DNA of 56,528 nucleotides from Staphylococcus rostri (lineage in GTDB: Bacteria; Bacillota; Bacilli; Staphylococcales; Staphylococcaceae). A program made the translations under genes and the position numbers. The notes under the pieces are model-generated. The model had not been told where the DNA came from, did no database searches, and worked only from the letters and a program-made list of their open reading frames with translations. Shown here in pieces: positions 1 to 9,976 of the stretch (within the stretch, counting starts at the first letter, position 1; every line of letters begins with the position of its first letter). The DNA lies in contig NZ_PPRF01000023.1 in assembly GCF_002902145.1 (NCBI RefSeq), positions 1-56,528 of the forward strand, given 5' to 3'.

Positions 1-605
1 GCGGTATTATGCGCTGTTTTGCCCGTTGTGTAAATATCATCTACAAGTAAGATACTTTTGTTTTCGAGGTTTATTTCATTATCAACTTTAATCCGATTGC
101 TGATTCGAAAGCGCTCTTTTTTCGTCAAATCGAACTGTTTCTGTCGATGCGTCATCGTCAAAATATCAGCGTATTGAATATTCCGTACGTCTAACACATA
201 TTTGACTGGATTAAACGTCCGAACACAATCATTATCCGGAGAAGACGGCATCGGAACAACCATATCATACGTTAAACTGGGCCAACACATATATCGCGCC
301 AACACTTCCGCAAGTGCCACATCTTTCATAAACTTATACTGCTGAATCATCTCTTTCATCAAACCATCATAACCAAACGGTGCATAAATCTGATGAAAGC
401 GAACCGGACAATTACTTAAATGTTCACACGTCATGCAACTGCCGTCTATCAAATACCCCTTACAATATGTGCAACGTGCATCATGCGCTATTTTACATTC
501 TGAAAGCCGTGTACGACACCTGTCACATAATAAATGCGGTGGTTCAAATAAATTACTGAAGCTCAGCGTCTCAACAATATCTATACGACATACGAAGCAC
601 TTCAT
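1..605 (-). CDS. comFC: ComFC competence/phosphoribosyltransferase-like protein (3' end cut by window)
   Basis: This is a ComF-family protein needed for late steps of DNA uptake or processing of transforming DNA in firmicutes. The N-terminus has paired cysteines typical of a zinc ribbon (CFVC near residue 3, CDRC, CTYC, CMTC). The C-terminal part has the phosphoribosyltransferase PRPP-binding motif SILLVDDIYTTGKT close to the window edge. The ORF runs off the left end, so the last residues are missing. Its ATG overlaps the comFA stop by 4 nt (ATGA), which implies translational coupling in a comFA-comFC operon. The family assignment is secure. Confidence 0.93.
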   Translation of the reverse strand, partial: MKCFVCRIDIVETLSFSNLFEPPHLLCDRCRTRLSECKIAHDARCTYCKGYLIDGSCMTCEHLSNCPVRFHQIYAPFGYDGLMKEMIQQYKFMKDVALAEVLARYMCWPSLTYDMVVPMPSSPDNDCVRTFNPVKYVLDVRNIQYADILTMTHRQKQFDLTKKERFRISNRIKVDNEINLENKSILLVDDIYTTGKTAHNT

Positions 606-1888
606 CCATCAATCCACCCTTTCTCTGTCGCAAGGCGATTCATTCGTTTTATTTCTGCTCGTGCGCGATACATCGCATGCGTACGCCCTTCATGCAATAA
701 CAGCACATCGCCTGTTGGACAAATCGTCTTACGTCCAACACGACCTGCAATTTGAATCAAGGCTGCCGCAGAATAACGATGACTTTCCATAACCCATACG
801 TCCAATGCTGCCATCGTAAATCCGCGTTCCAAAATGGTTGTTGTGAGCACAATCGAATACTGTCCGTCACGCAATGCCTCCACTTTCGTTAAGCGTTGCG
901 GATCTTCGCTATACACGTAACACATATTTTCCACATAATCTTCATAGGTTTTGTAAAACTGACACATAGCATCAATGTCACTAAAAAATAATAAAGTCGT
1001 ACGTCCGGCTGTTTGTTGGTCCAACATACGTCGTAATAAGTAAGGTTGTATACGCTGATAACGCACTTTAAAATATTTGAATGTCGGTACAACGAGCGGA
1101 TGACGATGAAAACGGGCAGGCAATGTTACAATTTGCTGTCGTCCAACTTGTCGTATCAGCGACTTTGGTGGCGTTGCAGTCATATAAATAACACTATGTT
1201 GCTCCTTACTCGCTTGCGTTAACGCGTTCATTAACGTCTCATCCATCGATAGCGGAAATGCATCTACTTCATCAACAAAAATGACATCAAAATGACCTTT
1301 AAAACGATATAACTGATGCACTGTTGATACAACAAAATGGCCATGATATTGCTGATGACTTGCTTGATGTAGCACATCTATCGCTTCGTCACAAAATGCC
1401 TCACACAAGCGTTTGCTTACTTCAATGACCACATCTACACGTGGTGAGACAACTGCTACATTATTACCACGCTGCCGTGCATAAGCAATTGCCGCAAAAA
1501 TCATCTCCGTCTTTCCAGCACCTGTGACCGCATGCAAGAGTAGTGTGTCATACGTCGTCACAGCTTGTAAAACCTTATCTGACGCATATTGCTGTTGCTC
1601 AGATAACGTAAACGGCAACGCATAGTGCCCGTCAGAACACCTATTCACACTTTCTGTTAACCATATAGGATCAACCGTCGACATACGCCCCATATGAATA
1701 CACCTTCGACAATAGGTCACTGGCATTTTCGACACACTAGATGTATACGTATAAAAATCTTCTTTTCTCTGTGTCCCACATTGTTTACAACACCATGTAC
1801 CATCCACTTCAATTACACCAACCGTTTCCTCACGTACCTGTTCCGTTGTTAACTGTGCTTTATCATTAACCAACTGACCATACAACAT
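602..1888 (-). CDS. comFA: ComFA DEAD-box-like DNA translocase/helicase
   Basis: This superfamily 2 ATPase drives import of single-stranded DNA during competence and acts at the inner face of the membrane. It is 428 aa. Four cysteines (about residues 33, 37, 60 and 63) form the ComFA zinc finger. Walker A AVTGAGKT is near residues 121-128 and the Walker B/DEVD box near 207-210. The helicase C domain follows, with a GRVGR motif near the end. The ATG is preceded by a G-rich ribosome site. It forms an operon with comFC (4-nt overlap). In staphylococci com genes are usually controlled by SigH/ComK; no such site was assigned here. Confidence 0.95.
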   Translation of the reverse strand: MLYGQLVNDKAQLTTEQVREETVGVIEVDGTWCCKQCGTQRKEDFYTYTSSVSKMPVTYCRRCIHMGRMSTVDPIWLTESVNRCSDGHYALPFTLSEQQQYASDKVLQAVTTYDTLLLHAVTGAGKTEMIFAAIAYARQRGNNVAVVSPRVDVVIEVSKRLCEAFCDEAIDVLHQASHQQYHGHFVVSTVHQLYRFKGHFDVIFVDEVDAFPLSMDETLMNALTQASKEQHSVIYMTATPPKSLIRQVGRQQIVTLPARFHRHPLVVPTFKYFKVRYQRIQPYLLRRMLDQQTAGRTTLLFFSDIDAMCQFYKTYEDYVENMCYVYSEDPQRLTKVEALRDGQYSIVLTTTILERGFTMAALDVWVMESHRYSAAALIQIAGRVGRKTICPTGDVLLLHEGRTHAMYRARAEIKRMNRLATEKGWIDG

Positions 1889-1952
1889 ACACCATTCCCC
1901 CTTTGTATTTTATTACACGTACGAACACATAAAATGACTTGGAGAAATGACA

Positions 1953-1998
1953 AAAACCGCTAAAATTCAGTTCATGAATTTTTAACGGCTTTATATGC
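1953..1998 (-). terminator. Intrinsic terminator after fakB1
   Basis: An imperfect hairpin pairs CCGCTAAAATTCA with TGAATTTTTAACGG around a 5-nt loop. On the minus strand it is followed by a short T run (TTTTTG). It lies between fakB1 and comFA, so it would separate the two transcription units. The rest of the gap (about 2000-2128) holds only a weak hairpin-like stretch near 2040-2075 and no recognisable gene. Confidence 0.7.
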
Positions 1999-2128
1999 AT
2001 ATAACACTAATTCAATTTTGTTTGAGATTTCATGGATAAGACAAGTAGTTGAAGGGCTTTTTTACGCCTACTTAACCTTGCCTGGCTATGACAACGGAAC
2101 CTTTTTAAATGTGATTCCTGTCTCATGC

Positions 2129-3007
2129 TTATTTTTCATCTTCTGCTGGAAAATCAATATGACGGTCTGTGACACCAATACCTAAGCTTCCTAAACCTAA
2201 GTGTGATGAGATAACTGGACCGAACTCAGAGAAGACAACATTTTTATCAGGACAACGCTCAATCATCTCTTGATAAACGCGATGTGACTCTTCTTTGTTA
2301 TCGCCACCAATAATCATAATCGTTGGATCTTCATATTGATTCGCAAGCTCAATCGCTTTGTCTTCAATTAACTTTAATGCGCGTTTTTTTGTACGCACTT
2401 TTTCATAAGGAACAATTAAACCATCTTCAAATGTTAAGACTGGTTTCATTTTTAACAGGTTACCAATCCATGCTTGTGCACCTGTAATACGTCCACTTTT
2501 ATGCAAGTTCTTCAAGTCATCTACTACTAAGTATGCACCTGTATTTTCACGCATTGCTTCAAGGTCTGCTAAAATTTCTTGGACCTCTTTACCCGCTTCG
2601 ATTAATTCGATCGCACGTAACGCAAAAGCCCCTTCAGGTAAGCAGGCAATCTTAGAATCAAATGGGAATACATTGATGCCTTCTACCATATCTGCAGCTT
2701 GAATGGCTGTTTGGTATGCACCACTGATGCCGCTCGACAAATGAACGACGATAACATCTGTGTAGCCTTCATCTCTGTATGCTTCATACGCGCGAATCAT
2801 TTCACCGATCGCTGGTTGACTTGTCGTTGGAATTGTTTCGGATTGTTCTAAAATGGAAAAGAACTCGTCCGCAAAAATTGTTTCATTTTCTTTATAGTTT
2901 TCGCCATTTTCCAAAGTAATGCTCAATGGAACTGTGCGTATATGATGTTTCTTTAAGATAGATTGAGGTATATAGCTTGTTGAGTCTGTCATCACAGCTA
3001 TCTTCAT
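2129..3007 (-). CDS. fakB1: DegV-family fatty-acid-binding protein FakB1-like
   Basis: DegV proteins bind a fatty acid. In staphylococci FakB1/FakB2 present it to the kinase FakA, which makes acyl-phosphate for phospholipid synthesis. The N-terminus MKIAVMTDSTSYI, the TTSQPAIGE block and LSSGISGAYQ are family hallmarks, and the length (292 aa) is typical. I chose ATG 3007 because a strong GAGGAGG lies just upstream of it; an alternative start 10 codons earlier has no such site. The position next to yigZ and comFA-comFC matches my memory of S. aureus fakB1. FakA is not in this window. Confidence 0.9.
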   Translation of the reverse strand: MKIAVMTDSTSYIPQSILKKHHIRTVPLSITLENGENYKENETIFADEFFSILEQSETIPTTSQPAIGEMIRAYEAYRDEGYTDVIVVHLSSGISGAYQTAIQAADMVEGINVFPFDSKIACLPEGAFALRAIELIEAGKEVQEILADLEAMRENTGAYLVVDDLKNLHKSGRITGAQAWIGNLLKMKPVLTFEDGLIVPYEKVRTKKRALKLIEDKAIELANQYEDPTIMIIGGDNKEESHRVYQEMIERCPDKNVVFSEFGPVISSHLGLGSLGIGVTDRHIDFPAEDEK

Positions 3008-3354
3008 CTCATCGTCCTCCTCTATAAATTGACACATTCTTGTTCAAACGAGATACAAGGTTCAGTGTACTACATTTAACAATTGATTACTCGCTTTAAC
3101 GATTCTATGTACGGTAGATACTTTCACTTTGTATACTCAATAATGATACATTTATTAAATCTTTTAACAAGTTGTATTTGATTTTTTCCTTTTTGCCTCT
3201 TACTATCATACATCCTTTTAACCTAAATTTCATGTATTATTTTTGCTAAGAAATTTGAATACGTTTTCTTTCATTAGACATCGCTAACTATTATTTCCGT
3301 TACAAAATATAGTATAATCATAACTAAGAAATTTTGAAGTAAAGGATGACAGAC

Positions 3355-3996
3355 ATGACACGTTCAGTCATTACAATTAAAAGCGAACATGAAATTGAAA
3401 ATGTAATTAACAAGTCGCGGTTTATCGCACATATTATCCCAGTTGAAACTGAAGAAGATGCAAAGGCGTTTATTGCTCAAAAGAAAAAAGAACACCGTGA
3501 AGCCACACATAACTGTTCTGCATATACCGTGGGCGATACGATGCATATCCAGAAGGCAAGTGATGATGGTGAACCAAGTGGTACTGCGGGCGTCCCAATG
3601 CTGGAAATGTTGAAAAAGCTCGATGTCCATAATGCAGCGGTTGTCGTTACACGTTATTTTGGCGGCATTAAACTAGGTACAGGCGGTCTCATTCGCGCAT
3701 ATGGCGGTGCTGTGCGTGACGTTATTCAAGATGTCGGTCGCATCGTTCTGCGCCCTGCCATTCCAATGCAAGTAACGATTGATTACGACTTGACTGGTAA
3801 ATTTGAATACGAGTTGCAGTCAACAACGTTCTTCTTGCGCGACACCGTTTATACAGACAAAGTGACGTATCATATCGACGTTATTGAAGAAGAACGTGAT
3901 GCATTTATCACATTCTTAAACACACATACACAAGCGAAGTTCGACTTGGTAGAAGACGATGTCAAACGCCTACCATTTGATCTTGAAGAACAATAA
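3355..3996 (+). CDS. YigZ/IMPACT family protein (UPF0029)
   Basis: This 213-aa protein has the YigZ N-terminal fold (SRFIAHIIPVETEEDA, HNCSAYTVG, DDGEPSGTAG, VVVTRYFGGIKLGTGGL) followed by the DUF1949 C-terminal domain. Eukaryotic IMPACT relatives modulate GCN2 signalling; the bacterial role is not established. The start at 3355 is preferred because AAAGGA ends about 9 nt upstream, whereas the ATG at 3346 sits directly on the Shine-Dalgarno. A TATAAT-like -10 lies at about 3311. The roughly 300-bp gap to fakB1 is a divergent promoter region with no other gene visible. In B. subtilis the homologue is yvyE. Confidence 0.9.
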   Translation: MTRSVITIKSEHEIENVINKSRFIAHIIPVETEEDAKAFIAQKKKEHREATHNCSAYTVGDTMHIQKASDDGEPSGTAGVPMLEMLKKLDVHNAAVVVTRYFGGIKLGTGGLIRAYGGAVRDVIQDVGRIVLRPAIPMQVTIDYDLTGKFEYELQSTTFFLRDTVYTDKVTYHIDVIEEERDAFITFLNTHTQAKFDLVEDDVKRLPFDLEEQ

Positions 3997-4012
3997 TATA
4001 TCCTATAAAAAG

Positions 4013-4051
4013 AAAGGGCTGACGGCTTTTAATAAGTCATCAGTCCTTTTG
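4013..4051. terminator. Bidirectional terminator between yigZ and pepT
   Basis: AAAGGGCTGA pairs with TCAGTCCTTT around a loop in the short gap between the convergent genes yigZ and pepT. It has T-rich flanks on the plus strand and A-rich ones upstream, so it can serve both. Confidence 0.75.
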
Positions 4052-4058
4052 TATACGA

Positions 4059-5285
4059 TTATTCTGTTTCCGTTACTTTTTGTGCAATACCAATAATCAC
4101 TTGTGTTGCCAACTTCATCACGTCGATAGAAGCATATTCGTATGGCCCGTGGAAGTTGTCGCAACCTGTAAAAATATTCGGTGTCGGTAATCCCATAAAT
4201 GACAGTTGTGAACCATCCGTACCACCACGAATTGGTTCTGTATTTGGTGTAATACCTAAATCAGCAAAAACTGCTTTAGGCAAGTCGATAATATGTGGAT
4301 GTGGCAAAATTTGTTCCGCCATATTATGATACTGATCGTTAATCACAATGTTCACAGGTTGATAGTGATAACGTGCATTAATGTCTCGTTGAATGTTAAT
4401 CATTTGTTGCTTACGCTTTTCAAACGTCGTACGGTCATGGTCACGAATAATGTACTGTGCTGTCGCTTTTTCGACATTTCCTTCCAATTGCATCAAATGA
4501 TAGAAACCTTCATAGCCTTCCGTATGTTCCGGCACTTCTTCACTCGGTAACAATTGGTTAAAGTACATTGCCAAGTTCAATGCATTAACCATTTTATGTT
4601 TTGCAGAGCCTGGATGTACATTGACACCTTCAAACGTCACAACCGCTTCAGCTGCATTAAAACTTTCATACTGTAACTCACCTAATTGGCTACCATCCAT
4701 TGTGTATGCAAAGTCAGCATCAAAGCGCTCAACATCAAAACGGTGTGGTCCTCTACCAATCTCTTCATCTGGTGTAAACGCCACGCGAATACGACCATGT
4801 GGCACTTCTGGATGTGTCGTTAAATATTGCAATGCTTCCATGATTTCCACGATACCCGCTTTATCATCTGCACCTAATAATGATGTACCATCTGTCGTCA
4901 TGAGTGTATGTCCTACAACTTTCTTCATATCCGGAAAGACTGCCGGATCAATCTCACGTCCAGAGTCACCGAGTTGAATGACGCCACCATCATATTGTTC
5001 AATGACTTGTGGGTTAACGTTCGCTGCATTGAAGTCAGGCGATGTATCGACGTGTGCTAAAAAGCCAATTGTCGGCACATCTTTATCGATATTAGATGGT
5101 AATGTCGTAAAAAGATACCCATGCGCGTCCATATCTGTCTCAAGTCCCATCGCCTTGAGTTCTTCTTCTAACACACGCAATAAGTCCCACTGGCGTGTTG
5201 TTGAAGGCGTCGTGTCACTCTTAGGATCCGACTGCGTATTGATTGTGACATAACGTGTAAGTCTTTCAATGATTGCTTCTTTCAT
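4059..5285 (-). CDS. pepT: Peptidase T (tripeptide aminopeptidase)
   Basis: This cytoplasmic M20-family di-zinc exopeptidase releases N-terminal residues from tripeptides. The 408-aa product has the metal-ligand blocks [15 protein letters not shown] and TPDEEIGRG and the C-terminal [14 protein letters not shown] motif, all standard for PepT. AGGAG at about 5294-5298 is 9 nt from ATG 5285 but only 3 nt from ATG 5291, so 5285 is taken as the start. The gene is separated by 15 nt from the exporter pair and may be their distal cistron. Confidence 0.95.
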   Translation of the reverse strand: MKEAIIERLTRYVTINTQSDPKSDTTPSTTRQWDLLRVLEEELKAMGLETDMDAHGYLFTTLPSNIDKDVPTIGFLAHVDTSPDFNAANVNPQVIEQYDGGVIQLGDSGREIDPAVFPDMKKVVGHTLMTTDGTSLLGADDKAGIVEIMEALQYLTTHPEVPHGRIRVAFTPDEEIGRGPHRFDVERFDADFAYTMDGSQLGELQYESFNAAEAVVTFEGVNVHPGSAKHKMVNALNLAMYFNQLLPSEEVPEHTEGYEGFYHLMQLEGNVEKATAQYIIRDHDRTTFEKRKQQMINIQRDINARYHYQPVNIVINDQYHNMAEQILPHPHIIDLPKAVFADLGITPNTEPIRGGTDGSQLSFMGLPTPNIFTGCDNFHGPYEYASIDVMKLATQVIIGIAQKVTETE

Positions 5286-5300
5286 CCTCATACACTCCTC

Positions 5301-5804
5301 TTATATGCGGTTATTCATATGATAACCTTTGCGATATGTTTTGCCTTTAAGTTTACCATACCCTTGTTTAATGCGTGTATAGATATAGTAAAAGATCTCC
5401 GCACATAAAATGCCGAATGCGATGGCACCTGAGATCAATGTCACTTCTAAAAATTGGTTCACTGCAGTGGTATAGGAATTCGTTACTAACAATCGTGTTG
5501 CTTCATACGCTGCGCCCCCTGGTACAAGCGGGATAATTCCCGGCACGATAAAGATAATAACCGGTCGTTTATAGTGACGACTCATCGTGTGACTCATCAT
5601 CCCTAAAATAAAACTACCGAAAAAGGCAGCCATAACGGTACCGTAATTCAAATCGAGCGTAAATTTATAAATAATCCATCCCATCGCACCAACGAAACCC
5701 GATGCGACGAGTAAACGTTTTGGTGCGTTGAATAGAATAGAAAATAACATCGTTGAAATAAAACTAATTAAATACTGTGCAACGTAATAAAATACCAACG
5801 TCAA
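5301..5804 (-). CDS. Threonine/serine exporter, small subunit (YjjB/DUF3815-like)
   Basis: This is a 167-aa hydrophobic protein with about four or five transmembrane helices. It matches the C-terminal half of ThrE exporters (motifs GFVGAMGWIIYK and IVPGIIPLVPGGAAYEATR). The start is TTG at 5804, preceded by GGGGGAG at good spacing; the first internal ATG would remove a membrane helix. It is paired with the upstream large subunit (15-nt gap), as in split ThrE systems (YjjP/YjjB). The substrate is inferred from the family only. Confidence 0.85.
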   Translation of the reverse strand: MTLVFYYVAQYLISFISTMLFSILFNAPKRLLVASGFVGAMGWIIYKFTLDLNYGTVMAAFFGSFILGMMSHTMSRHYKRPVIIFIVPGIIPLVPGGAAYEATRLLVTNSYTTAVNQFLEVTLISGAIAFGILCAEIFYYIYTRIKQGYGKLKGKTYRKGYHMNNRI

Positions 5805-5819
5805 CGTAACTCCCCCTCT

Positions 5820-6581
5820 CTAAAAAATAAGTAAGACAATCGCAACACCTGCACCAATGGCAAATGCGGTCAAGGCAGCTTCAACACCACGTGACATACC
5901 TGCGAGTAATTCACCGGCCATTAAGTCACGAATGGCATTGGTAATCAAAATCCCTGGTACGAGTGGCATTACACCTGCAATGGTAATAATATCTTGGTTT
6001 ATAGCCCAACCTATCTTAGTAAAAAAGGCGGCAATCATAATTACGACCATTGAACTAATGAACTCTGAAAAGAACTTAATCTGAATAAAGCGTTGTACAA
6101 TATCGAATGTCAGAAAGGCCCCCGCCCCTGCAAGTACCGCAAACGGGAAGTCGTGACGGACACCACCAAACATAAACATGAAAAATCCGGATGCAATGGC
6201 AGCAGATAAAAACTTCACAACAAACGAATACTGTAACGATGCTTGTTCTAAATGAATCAATTCCGACTTCGCTTCGTCCAATGACAATTCGTTGCGCGAA
6301 ATTTTACGAGAAACATTGTTCGCAATCGCTATTTTTTCTAAATCCGTTGTCCGTTCACGCACACGTACGAGACGCGTATTCGTACGGTCGTTCAGTGAAA
6401 AAATAATCGCCGTTGATGTTACGAAAGAATATGTATCTTCCAAACCGAAACTCGCCGCAATACGTCCCATTGTATCTTCTACACGATACGTTTCGGCACC
6501 ACTTTCTAGCAATACCTTGCCAGCAAGTAATACAACATCTATGACTTTATTTTCATCTATAATCGTCAATGCTTCAGGCAT
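5820..6581 (-). CDS. Threonine/serine exporter, large subunit (ThrE/YjjP, DUF1212)
   Basis: This 253-aa protein has a soluble N-terminal domain (AGKVLLESGAETYRVEDTMGRI, characteristic of DUF1212) and five C-terminal membrane helices ending in a glycine/alanine-rich segment. AAAGGAGG sits at correct spacing before the ATG. Together with the downstream small subunit it forms a predicted inner-membrane amino-acid exporter. It is first in a likely operon yjjP-yjjB-pepT, which would couple peptide breakdown and amino-acid efflux; the coupling is inference. Confidence 0.88.
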   Translation of the reverse strand: MPEALTIIDENKVIDVVLLAGKVLLESGAETYRVEDTMGRIAASFGLEDTYSFVTSTAIIFSLNDRTNTRLVRVRERTTDLEKIAIANNVSRKISRNELSLDEAKSELIHLEQASLQYSFVVKFLSAAIASGFFMFMFGGVRHDFPFAVLAGAGAFLTFDIVQRFIQIKFFSEFISSMVVIMIAAFFTKIGWAINQDIITIAGVMPLVPGILITNAIRDLMAGELLAGMSRGVEAALTAFAIGAGVAIVLLIF

Positions 6582-6728
6582 GAGATAGCCTCCTTTGTTT
6601 TAATACGTCAAATCAATTGTCAGTCTACATTGTAATAACAGGTGTTGCAATACAAAAAGACAAATACGTGCAACTTTTTGAACGAAGATTGCTTATCAGT
6701 GCAATTATTAATAATTGAATAAATCATT

Positions 6729-6757
6729 TTGACAACTTTTTGCATTATTTGTACAAT
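6729..6757 (+). promoter_or_regulatory. Sigma-A promoter for the oxidoreductase-Nudix gene
   Basis: A perfect TTGACA is separated by 17 bp from TACAAT. It predicts a transcription start near 6764 and a leader of only about 19 nt containing AAGGAGG. Because the promoter overlaps the earlier possible start (6729), the true start must be 6783. Confidence 0.8.
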
Positions 6758-6782
6758 TCTGATACAAGGAGGGGATGCACTC

Positions 6783-8507
6783 ATGAAGTGTTTATTATTT
6801 GGCCTAGGTAGGCATGCACAAAATATGTATTGGCACTATTTGAGCAATGAAACAACTTTCAGCAAGATTATTATCGTAGAACTGCAGTCAGCAAAAACAC
6901 AGGTTGAAGCGTTAGTCGCTGATAGCCAAACACCCTGTGAAACGCTTTTTTTAGATGATAGTGTGAAATATGAACGTAAGCTATCTTCTGAAGTGCATAA
7001 GAGGTTGCATGATGTTGTAACGCAAGAACAAGTCACACATGCGATTATTGCTACAGAGCCACGCAGCCATGAAATGTACATTGACTTTTGTTTAAATGCA
7101 CAGCTCCATATTTTATGTAACAAGCCACTTACAACGCCTATGTATACCAATACTGCTGTTGGTTCATCGCAAATCAGCGAAAACTTTCAGGCATTTGTTG
7201 AAAAATGGCAAGCAAATGGCGACACATTATTTGAAGTTCAATCATTGAAACGCACACATAAGGGGTATCAATATGTGCGAGATACGATTGAACAAATTGT
7301 AAAAACATATAACGTTCCTATTAATAAAATCAATATTTCCTCATCGAGCGATCATTGGTACTTACCAAGTGATACAGCACTCAAAGAAACGCAGCCTTAT
7401 AAGTATGGCTATGGCACACTCATGCACGATGGCTATCATTTAATTGAATTACTTACCTTTTTTACCGACATTAATAAAAAATATGGCTTTATTGAAGCCC
7501 AGAAAAATTATCATGTGTCTGATTATCGACCGAGCGACTTTTTTAAATACTATGGCAAAGCATTTAATGAGCAACTAAGCTTTTTTGACAATGACGACGC
7601 CTATCATCATCTCAATATCATTCAAAACTTTGGTGAATTTGAACTATCTGCCATGATCGATTATGTCGATGATGAACATCATAAGATTGCAACTGCCAAC
7701 CTACAATTGACACAGGCTGGTGATGCACAATTACCGACTGCTTCTTTAAGCGATAAAGAACAAAAGCCAACTTATCGTGAATTTTTAGAAGTGAGTGTTG
7801 GTCCTTTAATAACGATTCAAGTCATTAGCTATACATCCGAAAATGGACAACCACCCTATTTTGACATCACTATTTTCAAAAATACAGCCATTCTCGGGGG
7901 TGCGCCTTTTGAAAAACTGACATTAGCAGATATTGAAACGAATGCCTCCAGATATACACGTCATATTGGACGCAATCAAGTCGTTTCTATTAACGCACTA
8001 GATGACTTTTTCTTCCATAATGAATCACATTCAAATATTCTTGCACATCAAGAAGAAGTAGAAATACTGACTGCCCTACACCAACACATGGCACAAAAGC
8101 TTGATATGTCACATTTCCGTTTTGCGGTGGAATTAATTATTGAACATAACGGTAAGTTTTTAGTATGTCGACGCCGTCCAGACGTTGAAGTTGCACCCGG
8201 CCTATGGAATGTACCAGCTGGCAAGGTACAATACGGCGAGAGTATGGACGCTGCCATCATTCGTGAAGCTAAAGAAGAAACGAACCTCGACATTTCCGAC
8301 TTTAGCTGCTTGGGCTACCAGTTCATCAATAAAGCCCATCAGCGCTGTGTCTATACGTATCACGTGAAAATTGATGATATTTCTAATATCCAAATTGATC
8401 GTGGTGAATTCGATCACTACGCTTGGATTGATGCAACCGACATTCATCAATACGATTCTCTCAATCCACATATTAAAGATGCAATTGTTCATTTACACAA
8501 CGCCTAA
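6783..8507 (+). CDS. Gfo/Idh/MocA-like oxidoreductase fused to a Nudix hydrolase
   Basis: This is a 574-aa fusion. Residues 1 to about 350 resemble the Gfo/Idh/MocA NAD(P)-dependent oxidoreductases: LLFGLGRHA nucleotide loop, ILCNKPL in place of the usual EKP motif (Asn for Glu), and a GTLMHDGYHLIELL helix. Residues from about 450 form a complete Nudix domain with the box GKVQYGE followed seven residues later by REAKEET. The product therefore probably reads a nucleotide-linked or oxidised metabolite, but the substrate is unknown. It is monocistronic, with its own promoter and a strong terminator. I do not recall it at this position in S. aureus, so it may be an acquired gene. Domain calls are firm; function is not. 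Confidence 0.8.
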   Translation: MKCLLFGLGRHAQNMYWHYLSNETTFSKIIIVELQSAKTQVEALVADSQTPCETLFLDDSVKYERKLSSEVHKRLHDVVTQEQVTHAIIATEPRSHEMYIDFCLNAQLHILCNKPLTTPMYTNTAVGSSQISENFQAFVEKWQANGDTLFEVQSLKRTHKGYQYVRDTIEQIVKTYNVPINKINISSSSDHWYLPSDTALKETQPYKYGYGTLMHDGYHLIELLTFFTDINKKYGFIEAQKNYHVSDYRPSDFFKYYGKAFNEQLSFFDNDDAYHHLNIIQNFGEFELSAMIDYVDDEHHKIATANLQLTQAGDAQLPTASLSDKEQKPTYREFLEVSVGPLITIQVISYTSENGQPPYFDITIFKNTAILGGAPFEKLTLADIETNASRYTRHIGRNQVVSINALDDFFFHNESHSNILAHQEEVEILTALHQHMAQKLDMSHFRFAVELIIEHNGKFLVCRRRPDVEVAPGLWNVPAGKVQYGESMDAAIIREAKEETNLDISDFSCLGYQFINKAHQRCVYTYHVKIDDISNIQIDRGEFDHYAWIDATDIHQYDSLNPHIKDAIVHLHNA

Positions 8508-8513
8508 AAGTGC

Positions 8514-8553
8514 AAAAGCCCTCAAAACGTCTTCTCACGTTTTGAGGGCTTTT
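8514..8553. terminator. Strong bidirectional terminator
   Basis: A perfect 17-bp stem (AAAAGCCCTCAAAACGT with its complement) around a 6-nt loop, with A and T tracts on both sides. It serves the fusion gene (plus) and gdpS (minus). Confidence 0.92.
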
Positions 8554-8556
8554 CTA

Positions 8557-9627
8557 CTATTGTAATTTAATAATTGGATTAAACATCACTTTATTGCGAC
8601 CTTCATTTTTAGCCACATGTAACATATCATCGGCATCTTTAAAGACTTTGCGTTGCGATTTGTATGCATCATCTGTTAAATAACCGACACCGATAGATAC
8701 AGATAATTTAATAACCGTTTTGTCTGGCAGATGAAAACTTGATTTTTCGACTGCTACACGAATACTTTCTGCAAGTTTCACACATTCATCTAAAGAATAA
8801 TTACGTAACACGACTGAAAATTCTTCCCCACCATTACGGAAGATTTTCGTCTGTTTCGGCACATAATTTTCTAATAAATGCGCCATTTGTTTCAGTACGG
8901 CATCTCCTGCGCTATGTGTATGTTCATCATTGACATCTTTAAATCCGTCAATATCAATCAACAGTAAAGCAAGACTTTGAGACTGTTGTTGTGCTTTATT
9001 CGATACTTCATTCAGATGACGGTCAAATTCTTTAACATTGCCGAGTCCTGTTAAGTAATCAATCGTTTCTTCATTTTCATAGCGTTCTATCAAGCTAAAG
9101 AAATGATGCAAATCGACGTAGAACACAGCCGTTACTAAAGTTGCGACAATCGATAACGGCACCATGTATAACACTTCAAGAATATCGTAGCTTGGCGCTA
9201 ACCATGCAATCAATAATAAAATCACAATACTGATGACATTTAAAATTTGAATTGCAATAATATGATTATATTTAATAAATGGACCAACTGTACTTGCGAC
9301 GGCTGCAATGATAATCAGTGCAATGGCAAATACAAGTGGCATTGTAAGCACAAAATAGCCAACAAGCGCAATAATCATTGCTGAGATAAATGTGTAAAAG
9401 CCATTTGTGTAACGTCCTAAAAATAATAATGGTACAAATGATAACTGAATCGCATAGCCAGCGATCGGCACTGGATAAAAAGTTAGCAGTAAGCCAACGA
9501 TTGTCATTAAGACAGTAATATAACTTTTAGAAAAGCGAAAATCGTGTGATTCCGCATACTGCAAACGATGGAACAAATAAATACCTGCGATTGTGACTGA
9601 AATATTGTAAATAATTGCTTCAATCAT
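8557..9627 (-). CDS. gdpS: GdpS, membrane GGDEF-domain protein
   Basis: This 356-aa protein has an N-terminal multi-helix membrane sensor (5TM-type, residues about 1-190) and a C-terminal GGDEF domain with the active-site variant RNGGEEF and [14 protein letters not shown]. GdpS is the single conserved GGDEF protein of staphylococci. In S. epidermidis and S. aureus it affects biofilm and surface gene expression, reportedly independently of cyclic di-GMP. The start 9627 is chosen for AAAGGAG about 10 nt upstream and gives the expected length. The gap to tagO (about 9628-9976) holds promoter-like AT-rich DNA and no gene. Confidence 0.92.
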   Translation of the reverse strand: MIEAIIYNISVTIAGIYLFHRLQYAESHDFRFSKSYITVLMTIVGLLLTFYPVPIAGYAIQLSFVPLLFLGRYTNGFYTFISAMIIALVGYFVLTMPLVFAIALIIIAAVASTVGPFIKYNHIIAIQILNVISIVILLLIAWLAPSYDILEVLYMVPLSIVATLVTAVFYVDLHHFFSLIERYENEETIDYLTGLGNVKEFDRHLNEVSNKAQQQSQSLALLLIDIDGFKDVNDEHTHSAGDAVLKQMAHLLENYVPKQTKIFRNGGEEFSVVLRNYSLDECVKLAESIRVAVEKSSFHLPDKTVIKLSVSIGVGYLTDDAYKSQRKVFKDADDMLHVAKNEGRNKVMFNPIIKLQ

Positions 9628-9976
9628 AAGCTTCGTCTCCTTTACATCATCATCTATTGTATGGGAAAAGTCATTTTTTGTCATCAGCTATGCTAGTAAA
9701 AAGACACAAAGAAATACTATTATTTTAGGAGCCTTATTGGGATAAGATGTGATAAGATAAATAAAGTTAGAAAATGAAATAAAACTTTATAATTCTCATA
9801 TAGGGTACGAGCTCGAAATCTTATTTTAAGTTTTGTCGCCCTACCTAAATAAGGATGAGCAGTAATAAAAAGCTACTCCCTTGAAGATTTAATATTATAG
9901 CCTATTTATCGCGTTTTACTTCAAAAATAGCAGCTATTATTTTAAAGTAATTTAACTTAGTTATGAGGGTGACCTG

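Noticed and set aside
433-792. Plus-strand 119-codon frame over comFC/comFA
   Set aside because: It is antisense to two strongly supported genes and has no family features.
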